From: an uncultured Erythrobacter sp.
GTDB lineage: Bacteria > Pseudomonadota > Alphaproteobacteria > Sphingomonadales > Sphingomonadaceae
Length of the DNA stretch: 64,000 nucleotides
Direction of reading: 5' to 3'
Assembly (NCBI GenBank): GCA_947498065.1
Contig: CANMIS010000003.1
Location: 400,739-464,738, forward strand
A program made the position numbers and the translations under genes. How positions within the stretch are numbered: position 1 is the first letter of the stretch; each line of letters begins with the position of its first letter. The notes beneath the pieces are model-generated. The model worked only from the letters and a program-made list of their open reading frames with translations. It was not told the origin of the DNA and did no database searches. Below are positions 63,351 through 64,000 of the stretch, in pieces.

Positions 63351-64000
63351 CTAAGGAGCAGCTTTGTCCGCGGGCAAATCCCCGCGCAGGGTCTGAACCA
63401 CGCCGGTTGCGATCAGGAATTGGCCCAGGTAATATGCCGGCCAGATCGCCACATCGGGTATCGAACCCAGATCGATGCTGCCCATACGGCTGAAGATCAG
63501 CATATCGGATAGGACGAACAGCACGGCTCCGATCCCAACGCGGTAGCGGGAGAAGCGGCTGATCCAAGCGGAAGCGGCCATTGCGCCAAGGCCTAGACCA
63601 TAGAGGCCGACAAGCGGGTCTCGCGCGATCAAATAGGAAATGGCGGGCACGCCGATAAGCAAAGCGGCAGCGCAAAGCTTTTGGCTGAGTACGGTTTTCT
63701 CCCGCCGATTGCGCAGGAACAGGGCGATTGCGGCCAGATGCGCGGCGAAGAAGACTGCCCCGCCTACGCTAAAGCTGAGCTCAATCGCCATGTCCGCGCA
63801 TGCGCACAGGGCGAGGAACACAGCGATCAGCGCGGCATCTACGCTTTGCTCCACCACGCGGGTGCGGCGCATGGCGTAGAGCGCCAGAAAAGCAACCCCT
63901 GCCCCCTTCAGCGCAATCAGCCACACCCCGCCGATGGGATTGTTCCATAGGAAGTAATAGGCAATCGCCGCCGCCAAGCTAACCAACAGCCATGGACGAT
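63351..64000 (-). CDS. YhhN-family membrane protein (lysoplasmalogenase-like), 5' end outside the window
   Basis: At least 216 residues of a polytopic protein of the YhhN/TMEM86 family, whose animal member hydrolyses lysoplasmalogen. About seven or eight membrane segments are visible, with typical stretches YFLWNNPIGGVWLIALKGAG, DMAIELSFSVGGAVFFAAHLAA, SDMLIFSRMGSIDLG and WPAYYLGQFLIATGV. The frame is open through base 64000 (encoding RPWLLVSLAAAIAYY), so the true start lies beyond the right edge. It converges on the S41 peptidase gene. Confidence 0.82.
   Translation of the reverse strand, partial: RPWLLVSLAAAIAYYFLWNNPIGGVWLIALKGAGVAFLALYAMRRTRVVEQSVDAALIAVFLALCACADMAIELSFSVGGAVFFAAHLAAIALFLRNRREKTVLSQKLCAAALLIGVPAISYLIARDPLVGLYGLGLGAMAASAWISRFSRYRVGIGAVLFVLSDMLIFSRMGSIDLGSIPDVAIWPAYYLGQFLIATGVVQTLRGDLPADKAAP

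Overview
The window looks like ordinary core chromosome of an alphaproteobacterium of the order Sphingomonadales, probably the Erythrobacter/Altererythrobacter group. The grounds are the protein families, roughly 60 % GC, and gene orders typical of alphaproteobacteria: rph-rdgB divergent from hrcA-grpE, dnaK-dnaJ, dusB-ntrB-ntrC-ntrY-ntrX-hfq-hflX facing mazG, tmk-holB-metG-tatD, ispDF and lipA-ratA. The double-domain Hfq and the archaeal/eukaryotic-type ProRS fit the same assignment. The group name is inference; no 16S rRNA gene is present. I saw no insertion sequence, prophage, CRISPR array or rRNA operon. There is one tRNA gene, tRNA-Ser(UGA).

Layout. 0-8.2 kb: hemW-xerC, two tandem secreted CAP-domain proteins, rph-rdgB, hrcA-grpE, and a three-gene minus-strand unit (PCuAC lipoprotein, HEXXH protein, membrane protein). 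8.2-16 kb: dnaK-dnaJ behind a heat-shock-type promoter, a TPR/2OG-oxygenase protein, an MBL-fold hydrolase and a patatin-like protein. 16-27.5 kb: radA behind a LexA-type box, cvpA, a degenerate NifU/IscU-like protein, an MHS transporter overlapping alr, phaR with a PhaR-like operator, proS, an M28 peptidase and rnr. 27.5-33.2 kb: usp, pyruvate dehydrogenase E2, a small membrane protein, lpdA, tRNA-Ser, and a translationally coupled class IV aminotransferase/P-loop pair. 33.2-41.3 kb: a compact overlapping run for cell wall, replication and translation (mltB-like, D,D-carboxypeptidase, tmk, holB, metG, tatD, MBL phosphodiesterase, a 56-aa membrane protein), then mazG. 41.3-50.7 kb: the Ntr/hfq cluster. 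50.7-64 kb: ispDF, a secreted protein, cinA, ratA-lipA, an SbtA/SbtB/beta-carbonic-anhydrase operon, a NYN protein, a secreted TPR protein, gyrA, an S41 peptidase and a YhhN protein cut by the right edge.

How the genes work together. Several sets are functional units: proteostasis (HrcA, GrpE, DnaK, DnaJ), nitrogen signalling with RNA-based control (NtrBC, NtrYX, Hfq, HflX), pyruvate dehydrogenase with its lipoate supply (E2, Lpd, LipA), and inorganic-carbon uptake (SbtA, P-II-like protein, carbonic anhydrase). Most genes sit in co-directional runs with ATGA, GTGA or TAATG stop/start overlaps, which implies translational coupling.

Nothing here is clearly a new defence or mobile system. The observations most worth following are the asymmetric tandem Hfq, the SbtA/SbtB/CA operon in an apparent heterotroph, the aminotransferase/P-loop gene pair with altered PLP-site residues, a perfect GTTC-N7-GTTC box before radA, the structured gyrA leader, and the periplasmic insertion in the MHS transporter.
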